Positions 9,550 to 16,757 of a DNA stretch of 45,297 nt are shown one piece after another (position 1 is the first letter of the stretch; each line of letters opens with the position of its first letter). Source of the stretch: Myxococcales bacterium (GTDB lineage Bacteria > Myxococcota > UBA796 > SXON01); contig SHYX01000038.1 of assembly GCA_009692585.1 (NCBI GenBank), positions 1-45,297 of the forward strand, given 5' to 3'. The notes beneath the pieces are model-generated. The model ran no database searches. It was not told where the DNA came from and saw only the letters and a list, made by a program, of their open reading frames with translations. Both the position numbers and the translations under genes were made by a program.

Positions 9550-10437
9550 TCAGAAGTTGTAGAGCCGGGGCTTCATCTTCGGCACGAAGATGGAGATTCC
9601 CCCGGTGGTGATGAACACGGACTGGATCTCGTCGTTGAGAACCTGCTGCTGGCCGGTAGTGGGGTCGATGTCACCGACGATGTAGTCGGCTTCCGGCCCG
9701 ACGAAGACCAGCGTGCGCGCATCGAGCTTGAGGGCGATCGTGGGACTGATGAAGAAGTTGAGTCCGACGCCGAGATTGACGGCGGGGCTGAACTGCTGCT
9801 GCGGGTTTGGCTCCAGGGAGACCGGATCCGTCGTCTCGCCACTTCGGTAGGCGTCGCTGACGACCGCGATGTCCTTGGACACCGCGGCGAGGCCGACGCC
9901 CGCCGTTCCGTACACGTCAAAGTTGACGACCCCTTCACCGAGCAGGTTGATCTTCCCGTAGACCGGGGCCCACCGCGCCGAGAACGCGGCGGCGATGCTG
10001 AGGCGGTCGATCGGCTGCTGGAACGTGGTGTCCGGATCGCTCTGATAGGCGATGTCGAGCAGGGTGCGAGTCAGGTTCTTGACGCCGGAGGTGCCGGTGT
10101 TCGGCGAGTAGAGAACCGCGGCCTCGACCGATAGTTTTTCGTCGAAATGGTAGGCGAGGTAGGCCCCACCCACGTAGCTGTCCGCGAAGGAGTTGTTCGG
10201 CACGTAGCCGAGGGAGGGAGCGATCTCGAAGCGGTTTCCCTTGAGGAAGAAGCGATTCCGAATCAAGTCGATCGGCTGCTTTTTCCCCTTGAATTCTTCG
10301 AGTGCGACCACGGCGCTGTTCTTGTCTTTGGCAAACGCCGCACCTGGGCCCGCGAGGCCTAGGGCGAGCACCGCCAGCATCGACAAGCGACACAGCGCAC
10401 GGGTTGAGATTCCGACAAATCGTCCGGCAGGCTTCAT
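9550..10437 (-). CDS. gltA: GltA-like outer-membrane beta-barrel protein, first gene of the cluster
   Basis: A 295-residue protein with a long signal peptide (hydrophobic core LSMLAVLALGLAGPGAAFA, cleavage near residue 36), a short linker and a predicted barrel. Strands include RFEIAPSLGYVPNNSFADSY, INLLGEGVVNFDVYGTAGVG and NLGVGLNFFISPTIALKLDA, ending GGISIFVPKMKPRLYNF. The ATG at 10437 has GGAG 7 nt upstream, and a possible extended -10 lies about 50 nt further up. It is the first gene of the minus-strand run, and its stop is 16 nt before the gltB-like start. GltA-type barrels bear the surface-contact end of the gliding complex in Myxococcus. No enzymatic role is suggested by the sequence. 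Confidence 0.78.
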   Translation of the reverse strand: MKPAGRFVGISTRALCRLSMLAVLALGLAGPGAAFAKDKNSAVVALEEFKGKKQPIDLIRNRFFLKGNRFEIAPSLGYVPNNSFADSYVGGAYLAYHFDEKLSVEAAVLYSPNTGTSGVKNLTRTLLDIAYQSDPDTTFQQPIDRLSIAAAFSARWAPVYGKINLLGEGVVNFDVYGTAGVGLAAVSKDIAVVSDAYRSGETTDPVSLEPNPQQQFSPAVNLGVGLNFFISPTIALKLDARTLVFVGPEADYIVGDIDPTTGQQQVLNDEIQSVFITTGGISIFVPKMKPRLYNF

Positions 10438-10487
10438 TCCAGCTCTCCGCTAGCCACAATTCCCAGGGTGGGATCCGAGGGCGGCGC

Positions 10488-10496
10488 ACCATAGCA
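10488..10496 (-). promoter_or_regulatory. candidate extended -10 promoter of the gltA-G run
   Basis: On the minus strand the intergenic space between gltA and the divergent gene contains TGCTATGGT, an extended -10 (TGN plus TATGGT, four of six consensus positions), about 50 nt upstream of the gltA start. No good -35 hexamer lies 16-18 nt upstream. The position is right but the motif is weak in GC-rich DNA. Confidence 0.3.
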
Positions 10497-10536
10497 CGGA
10501 ACCCACGGTTAGGCTGTTTGCACAATCGGGTCCGCG

Positions 10537-10944
10537 ATGGGGTTCTGGCTTTCGATCGCCGCCGCTGCCGGCGCGGGTGGCGCGGTCCTCGTGGGGCCGT
10601 CGGGAGCGCTCGCGTCGACCGACGCGGTGAGCCTCACGCTGACCACCCCCGGGACGAGCTTCGTCGATGGGTGCTCGCCGGTGGAGTTGGAAAAAAAGGA
10701 TGGAGAGCGGTGGATGTCTGTTCCCCGCCGCACCTGCGCCCAGCGGCTGCCGGTCAGCCGCTTGGAGGGTGGCCTGGTGGTCTCGGTCCCACCGCCAGGC
10801 GCCGGGGAATACCGAGCCGTGGTCACCTGGGCCACGGGCTGCACCGAAGGGGTGGCTCTGGCTCAGGCGGCGTGCACCGTCGTGGAGGTGGTCCGCTCCG
10901 AGCCGTTCACGGTGCGGCCGGCGGCGGTCAAGCCGGGGCCCTGA
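10537..10944 (+). CDS. small secreted protein with an Ig-like beta fold (unknown function)
   Basis: This 135-residue protein starts with a signal peptide (GFWLSIAAAAGAGGAVLVGP, cleavage near ALA at 25). The mature part is beta-rich with four cysteines (CSPVELEKKDGERW, RTCAQRLPV, TGCTEG, AACTVVEV) and ends in the strand RSEPFTVRP. The pattern of a 'typed-as' strand, Trp, Arg-Cys and a closing SEPFTV strand resembles small immunoglobulin-like domains in bacterial secreted proteins; this is a fold guess, not a family match. It is divergent from gltA (100 nt apart), and its 3' end overlaps the convergent lipoprotein gene by 17 nt. No strong ribosome site is visible before the ATG, so the start is moderately sure. 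Confidence 0.55.
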   Translation: MGFWLSIAAAAGAGGAVLVGPSGALASTDAVSLTLTTPGTSFVDGCSPVELEKKDGERWMSVPRRTCAQRLPVSRLEGGLVVSVPPPGAGEYRAVVTWATGCTEGVALAQAACTVVEVVRSEPFTVRPAAVKPGP

Positions 10945-11797
10945 AGCGAAGGCGCAGCTCCGACCAGCCCATCCCCCCGCGGCGATCCCGGACCACCACC
11001 CAGAGGCTCGCGGTCTCAGCGACCGGGACGCCCGGACTGAAGTAGACGGTGCCGTCCAGCGGGAAGAGGGAGTTCGACTGGCTGAACGAACCGTCCTCGA
11101 GGTACCACGACAGGTAGGGCTCTTCGGTCCGGAGCTGCGCGACGCCCTCGTTGGTGACGAAGGTGTAGGATTCCACGGAGTCCGGGGTCAACTCGGCGCG
11201 GAGGTCGTACGCCTGCCCGGGATCGAGGAGGACCTCGGCGCCCGGGTTGATGGGGAGCCCGTCCACATGCCAGATCAGAACGCCCGGATTGTGGTTCGGT
11301 GTCGTCGCGAGCGAGACGGGAACGCGCTTGTAGGCGAGCTCCACCTGATCCTCGGTGAGGGTCTCCCCCTCGGGGACCTCGGGGATCGCCGCGATGTAGG
11401 TCATCGCGAACGAACCCTCGAGGCGCTCCGGCTCCGCGAGTGTGTCGAGGTAGTCGGCCGGGACCACCCACGCCGGAGGAAGCGCCGGTAGGAAGCCGAT
11501 GAAGCCGGCCGCCGCCAGGGCTTCCGGGTCGGCCTCCTCCAGCGAGCCATCCTCAAAGAGCGCAGGATCCACCGCGCAGCCGAAATCGTCCGCCGAGCCG
11601 CTGGAGCACACGAACCACGCGCTTCCCGCGACGGGATCGACCGGGGAGACGATCAGCGCGCTGAAGGTGACCAGCTCCCCCGGCCGGGGCTCTGCGGGCT
11701 CGGTCGCGACGGCGAGCACGCGGAGCCGATCGATCTGCCAGGACTGGCTCAGCTCCTCGGTGTCACACCCGGCGAGATGGAGGATCATCAAAATCAA
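10928..11797 (-). CDS. lipoprotein co-transcribed with a TonB-dependent receptor
   Basis: A 289-residue lipoprotein with a very short signal ending in the lipobox LAGC (Cys11). The start is a TTG at 11797 that overlaps the receptor stop (TTGA) and follows AAGGTG by 5 nt; the ATG at 11788 would leave only eight residues to the Cys. The mature protein is acidic and beta-rich, with an early strand pair typical of Ig-like domains (AVATEPAEPRPGELVTFSAL) and a C-terminal SLWVVVRDRRGGMGW strand. No known domain can be named. Myxobacterial TonB-receptor genes are often followed by such a lipoprotein, so it may be a surface or periplasmic partner that captures ligand for the receptor (inference). Confidence 0.75.
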   Translation of the reverse strand: MILMILHLAGCDTEELSQSWQIDRLRVLAVATEPAEPRPGELVTFSALIVSPVDPVAGSAWFVCSSGSADDFGCAVDPALFEDGSLEEADPEALAAAGFIGFLPALPPAWVVPADYLDTLAEPERLEGSFAMTYIAAIPEVPEGETLTEDQVELAYKRVPVSLATTPNHNPGVLIWHVDGLPINPGAEVLLDPGQAYDLRAELTPDSVESYTFVTNEGVAQLRTEEPYLSWYLEDGSFSQSNSLFPLDGTVYFSPGVPVAETASLWVVVRDRRGGMGWSELRLRFRAPA

Positions 11798-14421
11798 AGC
11801 TGCACCTTCAGCTCGAAGCCGGGGCTGGGAATGACGGGCAGACCCTTGAAGTAGGTCTTCTCGGTGTAGTCGTAATTATACTGCTCGAACTCAGGATTTT
11901 CTCCGTGAAGCGCGTTGATCACGTCGAGATAGATCAGCAGCTGCCAGGATCGGAAGGTGAATAGCTTGTCAATTCTGGCCGAGATCGCCCAGTACGGTGG
12001 AAGGCGTTCGCTGTTGGTGTCGCCCGAGGGGAAGGCGATGTAGAAGTCCTGGTCGACGTCGTAGACGCCGAGCGCGTACGGGGTGGTGGGGTTCCCGGTG
12101 GTGTACTGGACCTTGGCGCCGAGGGAGAGGTCGTGGGGGAGCCGGTAGCCACCGACGGCGGTCAGGATGTGGGTCTGATCGAAGTCGAAGAGGTACCACT
12201 CTTCGTCGGGGTAATCCTGCCGTTCGCTGCGGGAAAGCGTATAGCTGACCCATCCGAAGAGCCTCCCGATGGGTTCGTGCCGGGCGATGACCTCGACGCC
12301 GTACGCTCGGCCGTCCCCGGTGTTGACGAAGTAGCTGTCGTCGAGCGTGCCGAAGGCGCGGTTGCCGACGATGAGGTCGTCGAGGTCCTTGTAGAAGCCC
12401 TCCACCTCGAGCTTGATCGCCGGCCCGATGGCCTGCTCGACGCCGAGCGACGTGGCCCAGGCCTGCTCGGCGCCCACCAGCGCCGGCTTGTCGTCGGGGC
12501 GGTACTGCTGAAAGGGCTGCGGCGGCTGGTGGTACAGGCCGCTGGAGCCCTTCACGACCGTGGTCTTCCCCACCGACCATCGAATGGAGAAACGCGGGTC
12601 TAACGCGATGACTTCGTTCTCATCCGGGATGATCACGTACATCAGTCGGAGGCCGCCGTTGAGCGTCAACTGGTCCACGGCCCGAAGCGGTTTCCATCGC
12701 ACGTTCAGCCACGGATCGGGCCCGTAGCCGGTGGCCGTCCCCTGCAGTTGGTAGGGCTCCCGATCGGCGAGAGGGTCGACCTCGGCGAAACTGGCCGGGT
12801 TGAAGGGCAGCTCGATGACGAAGTCGGCCCAGCCGGCGATGAGGTCCAGCCCCGCCGTCAACGAGAGGTGCTCGTCGTGTTCGTAGGCCGCCTCGGCGCG
12901 CACTTCGGCCGTGTACCGGGTCTGGATGAGGTGGAAGGTGTCGCCCACGTCGAGCGCCGCCTCGTCCATCCCGACGCTGGGGGCGACGCGAGCGGACCAG
13001 TGGTTGCCCCAGGCGCGGTCCCAGGTTCCACCCAGTCGATAGGTGCTGTATTGCGTGCCGATGTCGCCCTGGGTGTCGGGGTCGGTGCCCTGGGCGTAGC
13101 CCTCGGGTGTGTGCAGGAACAGCGTGTCGCGGAAGCCGAAGGCGAGCAGTGAGAACTTATCAGATTTGTCGCCCTGGTACTGGTACTTCGCCTGAAAGTC
13201 CCACCATCGGGGTGAGACGGTGAACCCATCGTCAGCCAAAAACGCTGGGAGGATCAGATCGATGTAGGAGGCCCGGGCGGCGATGCCGAGGCCATGCTCA
13301 TGGTCTTTCCCGAGGCTGCCGAGCCACACGCCCCCGCTGTCCAGCGCGTCGGTGGACCAGCGGAGTTCGTGCCGCTCCGGGAACTGCGTTCGGGTCGTGG
13401 CGTCCACCGAACCCCCCGTGCTGCGGCCGTATTGCGGTCCGTATCCACCGGGGAGGTAATCCACGCTCTTGACGAGGTCGGGGTTGATGATCGATTCGAA
13501 CCCGCCGAGGTGGTAGATGTACGGGATGTACATGCCGTCGATGTAGACGCGGCTGTCTTCGGGGTTGGCGCCGCGGATGATGAGCACGCCCGTCCCGAGC
13601 GGGGCGCGGGCCGCGCCCGGCAGGTTCTGGACGACCCGGATGGGGTCTCCGAACGTTCCTGGAATACGACGAATCTCGTCCATCGAGATGGTCCGTCGGG
13701 TGACGTCTGCGGTTTCTCGACGATACGTGCCGATGATTCCCGGATCGGCGTAGGACTGGTTTCGCACCCAGAGCCGGGCGGTCGTGACTTCGCCCACCAC
13801 GACGGCGACCGGCTTCTGCAAGGTGTCATAGCCTGGGTGCAAGACCCGGACCGTGTGACTGCCGGGAGGGAGGCCGCGAAACTGCCACTGACCTTGGGCG
13901 TCGGTCTGCTCCTCGAGGTTCAGGGCGTCAATGCGGACCAGGAAGCCGCCGAGCGGTCGGCGGGTCCCCATCTCCACGACGGTGCCTTGGAGGTTGACTG
14001 GGCCCTCTGCCGCGTCCGCCACGGGCTGTGGCGGTTGGTGGGCCCCGTCGCTGGCGGCGGCGTCCAGCACGAAGCCATACGCGAACTCAATCGCGACGGG
14101 CACCGGGCCGGTGGCGTCTTCGGCCGGGCTGAAGCGGAATTGCCTGGCCGCCGCCACCGCGGCTTCGTCGAACCCGTTCCCGGCCGGGACCAGGACCTCG
14201 ACCAGGGTGACCATGCCCGTCGCATCGACCTCGATGAGCAGGTTGACCTTACCCTCCAGCCCCAGCGCGGCAGCGTCCGGGGGATAGGGCGCCTGGACGA
14301 ATTCCAGGAGCGCGGGGTCCCTGGTCAGGGGCGGCAGCTCTTGGGCCGGGACCTCGGGCGTGTCCTCGGCGTGTGCCGGCCCGGCGCCGAGCGACAACGC
14401 GGCCAGGAGCGTGATGATCAC
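11794..14421 (-). CDS. TonB-dependent outer-membrane receptor with an N-terminal TonB-C-like domain
   Basis: The 875-residue protein starts at a GTG (14421) that overlaps the tonB stop as GTGA and begins the signal peptide (ITLLAALSLGAGPAHA). Domains in order: a TonB C-terminal-like domain (about 38-118; PYPPDAAALGLEGKVNLLIE ... ARQFRFSPA); a carboxypeptidase-regulatory-like beta domain (about 135-220; LQGTVVEMGTRRPLGGFLV); a plug (about 230-345; RRIPGTFGDPIRVVQNLPGA, GVLIIRGANPEDSRVYIDGM); and a 22-strand-type barrel to the end. Such receptors import large or scarce ligands using energy from ExbB-ExbD-TonB, all encoded just upstream. Oar-type relatives in Myxococcus are also tied to protein secretion. 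The ligand cannot be read from the sequence. The TonB-like domain inside the receptor is unusual outside Myxococcota and relatives. Confidence 0.9.
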   Translation of the reverse strand: MIITLLAALSLGAGPAHAEDTPEVPAQELPPLTRDPALLEFVQAPYPPDAAALGLEGKVNLLIEVDATGMVTLVEVLVPAGNGFDEAAVAAARQFRFSPAEDATGPVPVAIEFAYGFVLDAAASDGAHQPPQPVADAAEGPVNLQGTVVEMGTRRPLGGFLVRIDALNLEEQTDAQGQWQFRGLPPGSHTVRVLHPGYDTLQKPVAVVVGEVTTARLWVRNQSYADPGIIGTYRRETADVTRRTISMDEIRRIPGTFGDPIRVVQNLPGAARAPLGTGVLIIRGANPEDSRVYIDGMYIPYIYHLGGFESIINPDLVKSVDYLPGGYGPQYGRSTGGSVDATTRTQFPERHELRWSTDALDSGGVWLGSLGKDHEHGLGIAARASYIDLILPAFLADDGFTVSPRWWDFQAKYQYQGDKSDKFSLLAFGFRDTLFLHTPEGYAQGTDPDTQGDIGTQYSTYRLGGTWDRAWGNHWSARVAPSVGMDEAALDVGDTFHLIQTRYTAEVRAEAAYEHDEHLSLTAGLDLIAGWADFVIELPFNPASFAEVDPLADREPYQLQGTATGYGPDPWLNVRWKPLRAVDQLTLNGGLRLMYVIIPDENEVIALDPRFSIRWSVGKTTVVKGSSGLYHQPPQPFQQYRPDDKPALVGAEQAWATSLGVEQAIGPAIKLEVEGFYKDLDDLIVGNRAFGTLDDSYFVNTGDGRAYGVEVIARHEPIGRLFGWVSYTLSRSERQDYPDEEWYLFDFDQTHILTAVGGYRLPHDLSLGAKVQYTTGNPTTPYALGVYDVDQDFYIAFPSGDTNSERLPPYWAISARIDKLFTFRSWQLLIYLDVINALHGENPEFEQYNYDYTEKTYFKGLPVIPSPGFELKVQL

Positions 14422-15149
14422 TGCTCGATCCGGATGGTGCAGACCTGGGGGACGCCCGTGACCGCGACGGGCTGGCCGTCCTGCTTTCCGGGGGTGAAGC
14501 GCGCTTGACGCCAGGCGGCGGCGCACGCTTCGCCGGTGCCGAGGCCCAGGTCGCGCAGCACGCGCACCGCGGTCACCTGCCCGTCGACCCCGATGTCGAT
14601 GGAGACGCGCACCTCGCCCTCCACGCCGGCCTCCTGCGCGTCTTTTGGCACCTCCATCATCGGTCGGGCCCGGGACACCGGAGGCGTCGTGACCGAGGCG
14701 TAGCTCCGGGCCGCCGTGGCTTCGTCAGCGGACATCCCTGCACCCTCGGCGGCCACCCGGGTCGAGTTGCCCGCGCGAGCCTGGAGTCCGGTGCCGCTCC
14801 CGGTGGCGAACGAGCTCTGGTGGAGGCCCTGGACGACCCGGCGCGCCGGCTTCGCCGCGACCTCGGTGGGCGTGACCGGCGGCGCCTCCACGGGCTTGAT
14901 GTCCTCGTGCTTCACGACGGGCGGCTTCTTCTTCTCAGGCGGCGGCGGCGGCGGGGGTGGTGGCGGCGGGGGCTGCGCCACGACCATCTCGACCCACTGA
15001 GCGGCGCGCGGTTGTTCGTCGGAGCGCGAGAGGATGGCCGCCGCGGCCACCGAGTGGACCACCAGCGACAGCCCGATACCCACCGGAACGAGCAGCGCCC
15101 GCGTGCGGGACTCCGTCCGAAAGGGCGACAGGGAGCCGCTTGGCGTCAT
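14418..15149 (-). CDS. tonB: TonB energy transducer
   Basis: A 243-residue protein with the TonB layout. A single N-terminal membrane anchor (about residues 18-40) leads to a run of prolines (about 60-71) and Lys-rich EKKKPP, and the C-terminal TonB domain (about 160-243) contains GVEGEVRVSIDIGVDGQVTA and ends QVCTIRIEQ. It carries proton-motive energy from ExbB-ExbD across the periplasm to the receptor. The ATG overlaps the exbD stop by 4 nt (ATGA), and its own stop overlaps the receptor start, so all three genes are translationally coupled. The proline run is encoded by a GGC/GGT-rich tract near 14940-14975 that could vary in length by slippage. Confidence 0.9.
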   Translation of the reverse strand: MTPSGSLSPFRTESRTRALLVPVGIGLSLVVHSVAAAAILSRSDEQPRAAQWVEMVVAQPPPPPPPPPPPPEKKKPPVVKHEDIKPVEAPPVTPTEVAAKPARRVVQGLHQSSFATGSGTGLQARAGNSTRVAAEGAGMSADEATAARSYASVTTPPVSRARPMMEVPKDAQEAGVEGEVRVSIDIGVDGQVTAVRVLRDLGLGTGEACAAAWRQARFTPGKQDGQPVAVTGVPQVCTIRIEQ

Positions 15150-15568
15150 GGCGCCGCGACCTCGACCGGCTCGATGTTGATCGCGAATCGCGCGACTCCC
15201 TCCTGTTTCACCAGGTCGATGACGTGGGTCACGTCCCCATGCCGCGCGTCCCGATCCCCGGCCACGAGGCAGACGACCTGGTCATCGGCGGCGCGCGCGG
15301 CGCGAACGGCGGCGCGCAGCTCCGGCTCCGTCACCGGCTTGCCATCGAGGAGCAGTTGGCCAGCGGCGGTCACGGTGATCGCCAACGAGGACGGCGCGGT
15401 CGCATCGCCGGTGGCCGCATCGGGCAGGGTGACCTTGATCGAGGGGGAGACGATGTAGGAGGTGGTCACCATGAAGATGATGAGTACGACGAGGATGATG
15501 TCGACCAGCGGCAAGATGTTGATCTCGGTCATTGCCTCGTCGCCGCCGCTCGATCGCGTTCCGGCCAT
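15146..15568 (-). CDS. exbD: ExbD/TolR-type proton-channel subunit
   Basis: A 140-residue protein with one membrane helix near residues 18-38. The motif INILPLVDIILVVLIIFMV includes the membrane Asp (Asp23) that ExbD/TolR use for proton flow. A periplasmic alpha/beta domain follows (SIKVTLPDA ... LLLDGKPVTEPEL ... DVTHVIDLVKQEGVARFAIN). With ExbB it forms the inner-membrane motor for TonB. The start lies 2 nt past the exbB stop; an internal ATG at residue 13 is a less likely start. It is shorter than or equal to typical ExbD length (about 140). The relatives AglQ and AglS of Myxococcus motility belong to the same superfamily, but the tonB neighbour argues for ExbD. Confidence 0.93.
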   Translation of the reverse strand: MAGTRSSGGDEAMTEINILPLVDIILVVLIIFMVTTSYIVSPSIKVTLPDAATGDATAPSSLAITVTAAGQLLLDGKPVTEPELRAAVRAARAADDQVVCLVAGDRDARHGDVTHVIDLVKQEGVARFAINIEPVEVAAP

Positions 15569-15570
15569 CG

Positions 15571-16191
15571 TTACGCATCCTCGGCGCGCATTCTTGCCAC
15601 CACCAGCTCAGCCAGGCTCTCGATTCGCGAGAGCTGCGCGCGGACCATGCGGGTGAGGAAATTGTAGAGCACCACCGCTGGGATGGCGACCATCAGCGCG
15701 ACGGCGGTGGAGACCAGGGCCTCCGAGATCGCGCCCATGACCATCTTTCCGGAGTCCGTCGACTCCAAGGACAGCTCGTGGAAGGCCTGGATGATGCCGA
15801 GGACCGTCCCGAAGAGCCCGATGAACGCGGCGGTGGAGGCCACGGTGCCCACCACGAGCAGGCCGCGCTCCAGGCGGAGCCGCTCGAAGAGGATTGTCCC
15901 CTGCATGGCGTGTTGTGATGCGGCGGAAACCCGGGCCCGAAGCCCGGCCAGGAGGACCCGTGACTCCACGCCCTTCTGTTGGTCCAGGGAGGCCTCGAGC
16001 TCATCCCGGCCCCCCCCCGAGAGGTAGCGGCCCACCGCGGCCTCGAAGGGCCCGGCCGGGCTGCGGTTCACCACGAAGTACACCACGCGCTCGATTCCGA
16101 TCGCCAGGCAGATGAACGAGAGGATCACCAGCAGCCACAGCACCCACCACGCACCTAGTAGGGCGAAGTTCAGCATCGCTTTTGCCAGCAT
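15571..16191 (-). CDS. exbB: ExbB/TolQ/MotA-type proton-channel protein
   Basis: A 206-residue membrane protein with three helices: about residues 10-32, GLLVVGTVASTAAFIGLFGT near 110-130, and LVSTAVALMVAIPAVVLYNF near 158-177. These carry the Gly-Thr and Thr positions usual in ExbB. It is the inner-membrane channel that powers TonB. I chose the ATG at 16191 because GAGGGGG lies 7-8 nt upstream and the protein then begins near its first helix; a longer frame exists to 16242, and a GTG one codon earlier is possible. It heads the exbB-exbD-tonB-receptor-lipoprotein operon, with a small lipoprotein-like ORF and tRNA-Cys just upstream. Its closeness to the glt genes raises the question of whether it could also serve them; the sequence does not show that. 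Confidence 0.92.
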   Translation of the reverse strand: MLAKAMLNFALLGAWWVLWLLVILSFICLAIGIERVVYFVVNRSPAGPFEAAVGRYLSGGGRDELEASLDQQKGVESRVLLAGLRARVSAASQHAMQGTILFERLRLERGLLVVGTVASTAAFIGLFGTVLGIIQAFHELSLESTDSGKMVMGAISEALVSTAVALMVAIPAVVLYNFLTRMVRAQLSRIESLAELVVARMRAEDA

Positions 16192-16214
16192 CACGACCCC
16201 CTCGGCCGCCGCAG

Positions 16215-16628
16215 CTAATTCGTTGGCTCGCGGCCTGGACACCCTCGCACAAAGCTTGACGCGTGGCGGCCCCTCGCCTCGGGAACGATCACGGCGCGGT
16301 TGGCCGCCGCGATGATCTCGTCGGGAGAGTGGGGTGTCAGTACCGGCCCGATCGCGCAGCCATCAGCGGTATAGAAGCCCAGCGTGCCCGGCTGCTGTTC
16401 GGCGTCCGACTCGACCAGGATGGCGTGGAAGCGGTCGTTGAAGAACGTGGTGACCTCGGGGTCGGCGACGAGGCGATCCAACGTCCCCCCGGGGACATCG
16501 ACCACCAGGGCAACCGGGCGTTCGACGGGCTGGTCCGCCGCGCGCCACTCCACCCAGATTGCCGCCGATCGGGTGGTGGTCGCCGGCGGGGGGTCGGGAG
16601 GGTCAACGCATGCGACCAGCGCGGTCAC
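16215..16628 (-). CDS. small acidic protein upstream of exbB, possible lipoprotein, start uncertain
   Basis: The frame is open from 16685 and closes 23 nt before exbB. After a hydrophobic stretch ending in LVAC, the protein has a Pro/Thr linker and a compact alpha/beta region (WVEWRAADQPVERPVALVVD ... FFNDRFHAILVESDAEQ ... GTLGFYTADGCAIG), recalling a thioredoxin-like fold without a CxxC motif. The GTG at 16628 leaves only six residues before the Cys, too short for a signal peptide. The longer frame would give a believable lipoprotein signal (MVCKTIIRR... LVAC) but would begin inside tRNA-Cys. Codon use looks like real coding sequence. Either the start is unusual, or the 5' end was altered by its position next to the tRNA. 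Confidence 0.5.
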   Translation of the reverse strand: MTALVACVDPPDPPPATTTRSAAIWVEWRAADQPVERPVALVVDVPGGTLDRLVADPEVTTFFNDRFHAILVESDAEQQPGTLGFYTADGCAIGPVLTPHSPDEIIAAANRAVIVPEARGRHASSFVRGCPGREPTN

Positions 16629-16635
16629 GGCGAGC

Positions 16636-16710
16636 TGGAGGTGACGGGCGGAGTCGAACCGCCGTATGATGGTTTTGCAAACCATGGCCTTACCACTTGG
16701 CTACGTCACC
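16636..16710 (-). tRNA. tRNA-Cys (anticodon GCA)
   Basis: On the minus strand the sequence folds into a full cloverleaf: acceptor stem GGTGACG with CGTCACC, D arm with AGTGGTAAGG, anticodon stem ATGGT/ACCAT with loop TTGCAAA (anticodon GCA), a short variable loop, and T arm GGCGG/CCGCC with loop TTCGACT. The discriminator base is T (U73), as expected for tRNA-Cys, and CCA is encoded at 16638-16636. The gene is 72 nt plus CCA. It is oriented with the exbB operon and ends only 7 nt before a possible GTG start of the next ORF. Confidence 0.97.
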
Positions 16711-16757
16711 AGGCGGCTCGTCCTAAGCCCCGGCCCGCGGTTCGGCAAGGGCGGCAG

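Noticed and set aside
14422..14526. Upstream extension of the receptor gene
   Set aside because: It overlaps tonB and adds Arg/His/Pro noise; the GTG at 14421 begins the signal peptide and overlaps the tonB stop.
14936..14976. GGC/GGT-rich tract as a possible regulatory repeat
   Set aside because: It is the codons for the proline run of TonB, so a coding explanation is enough.
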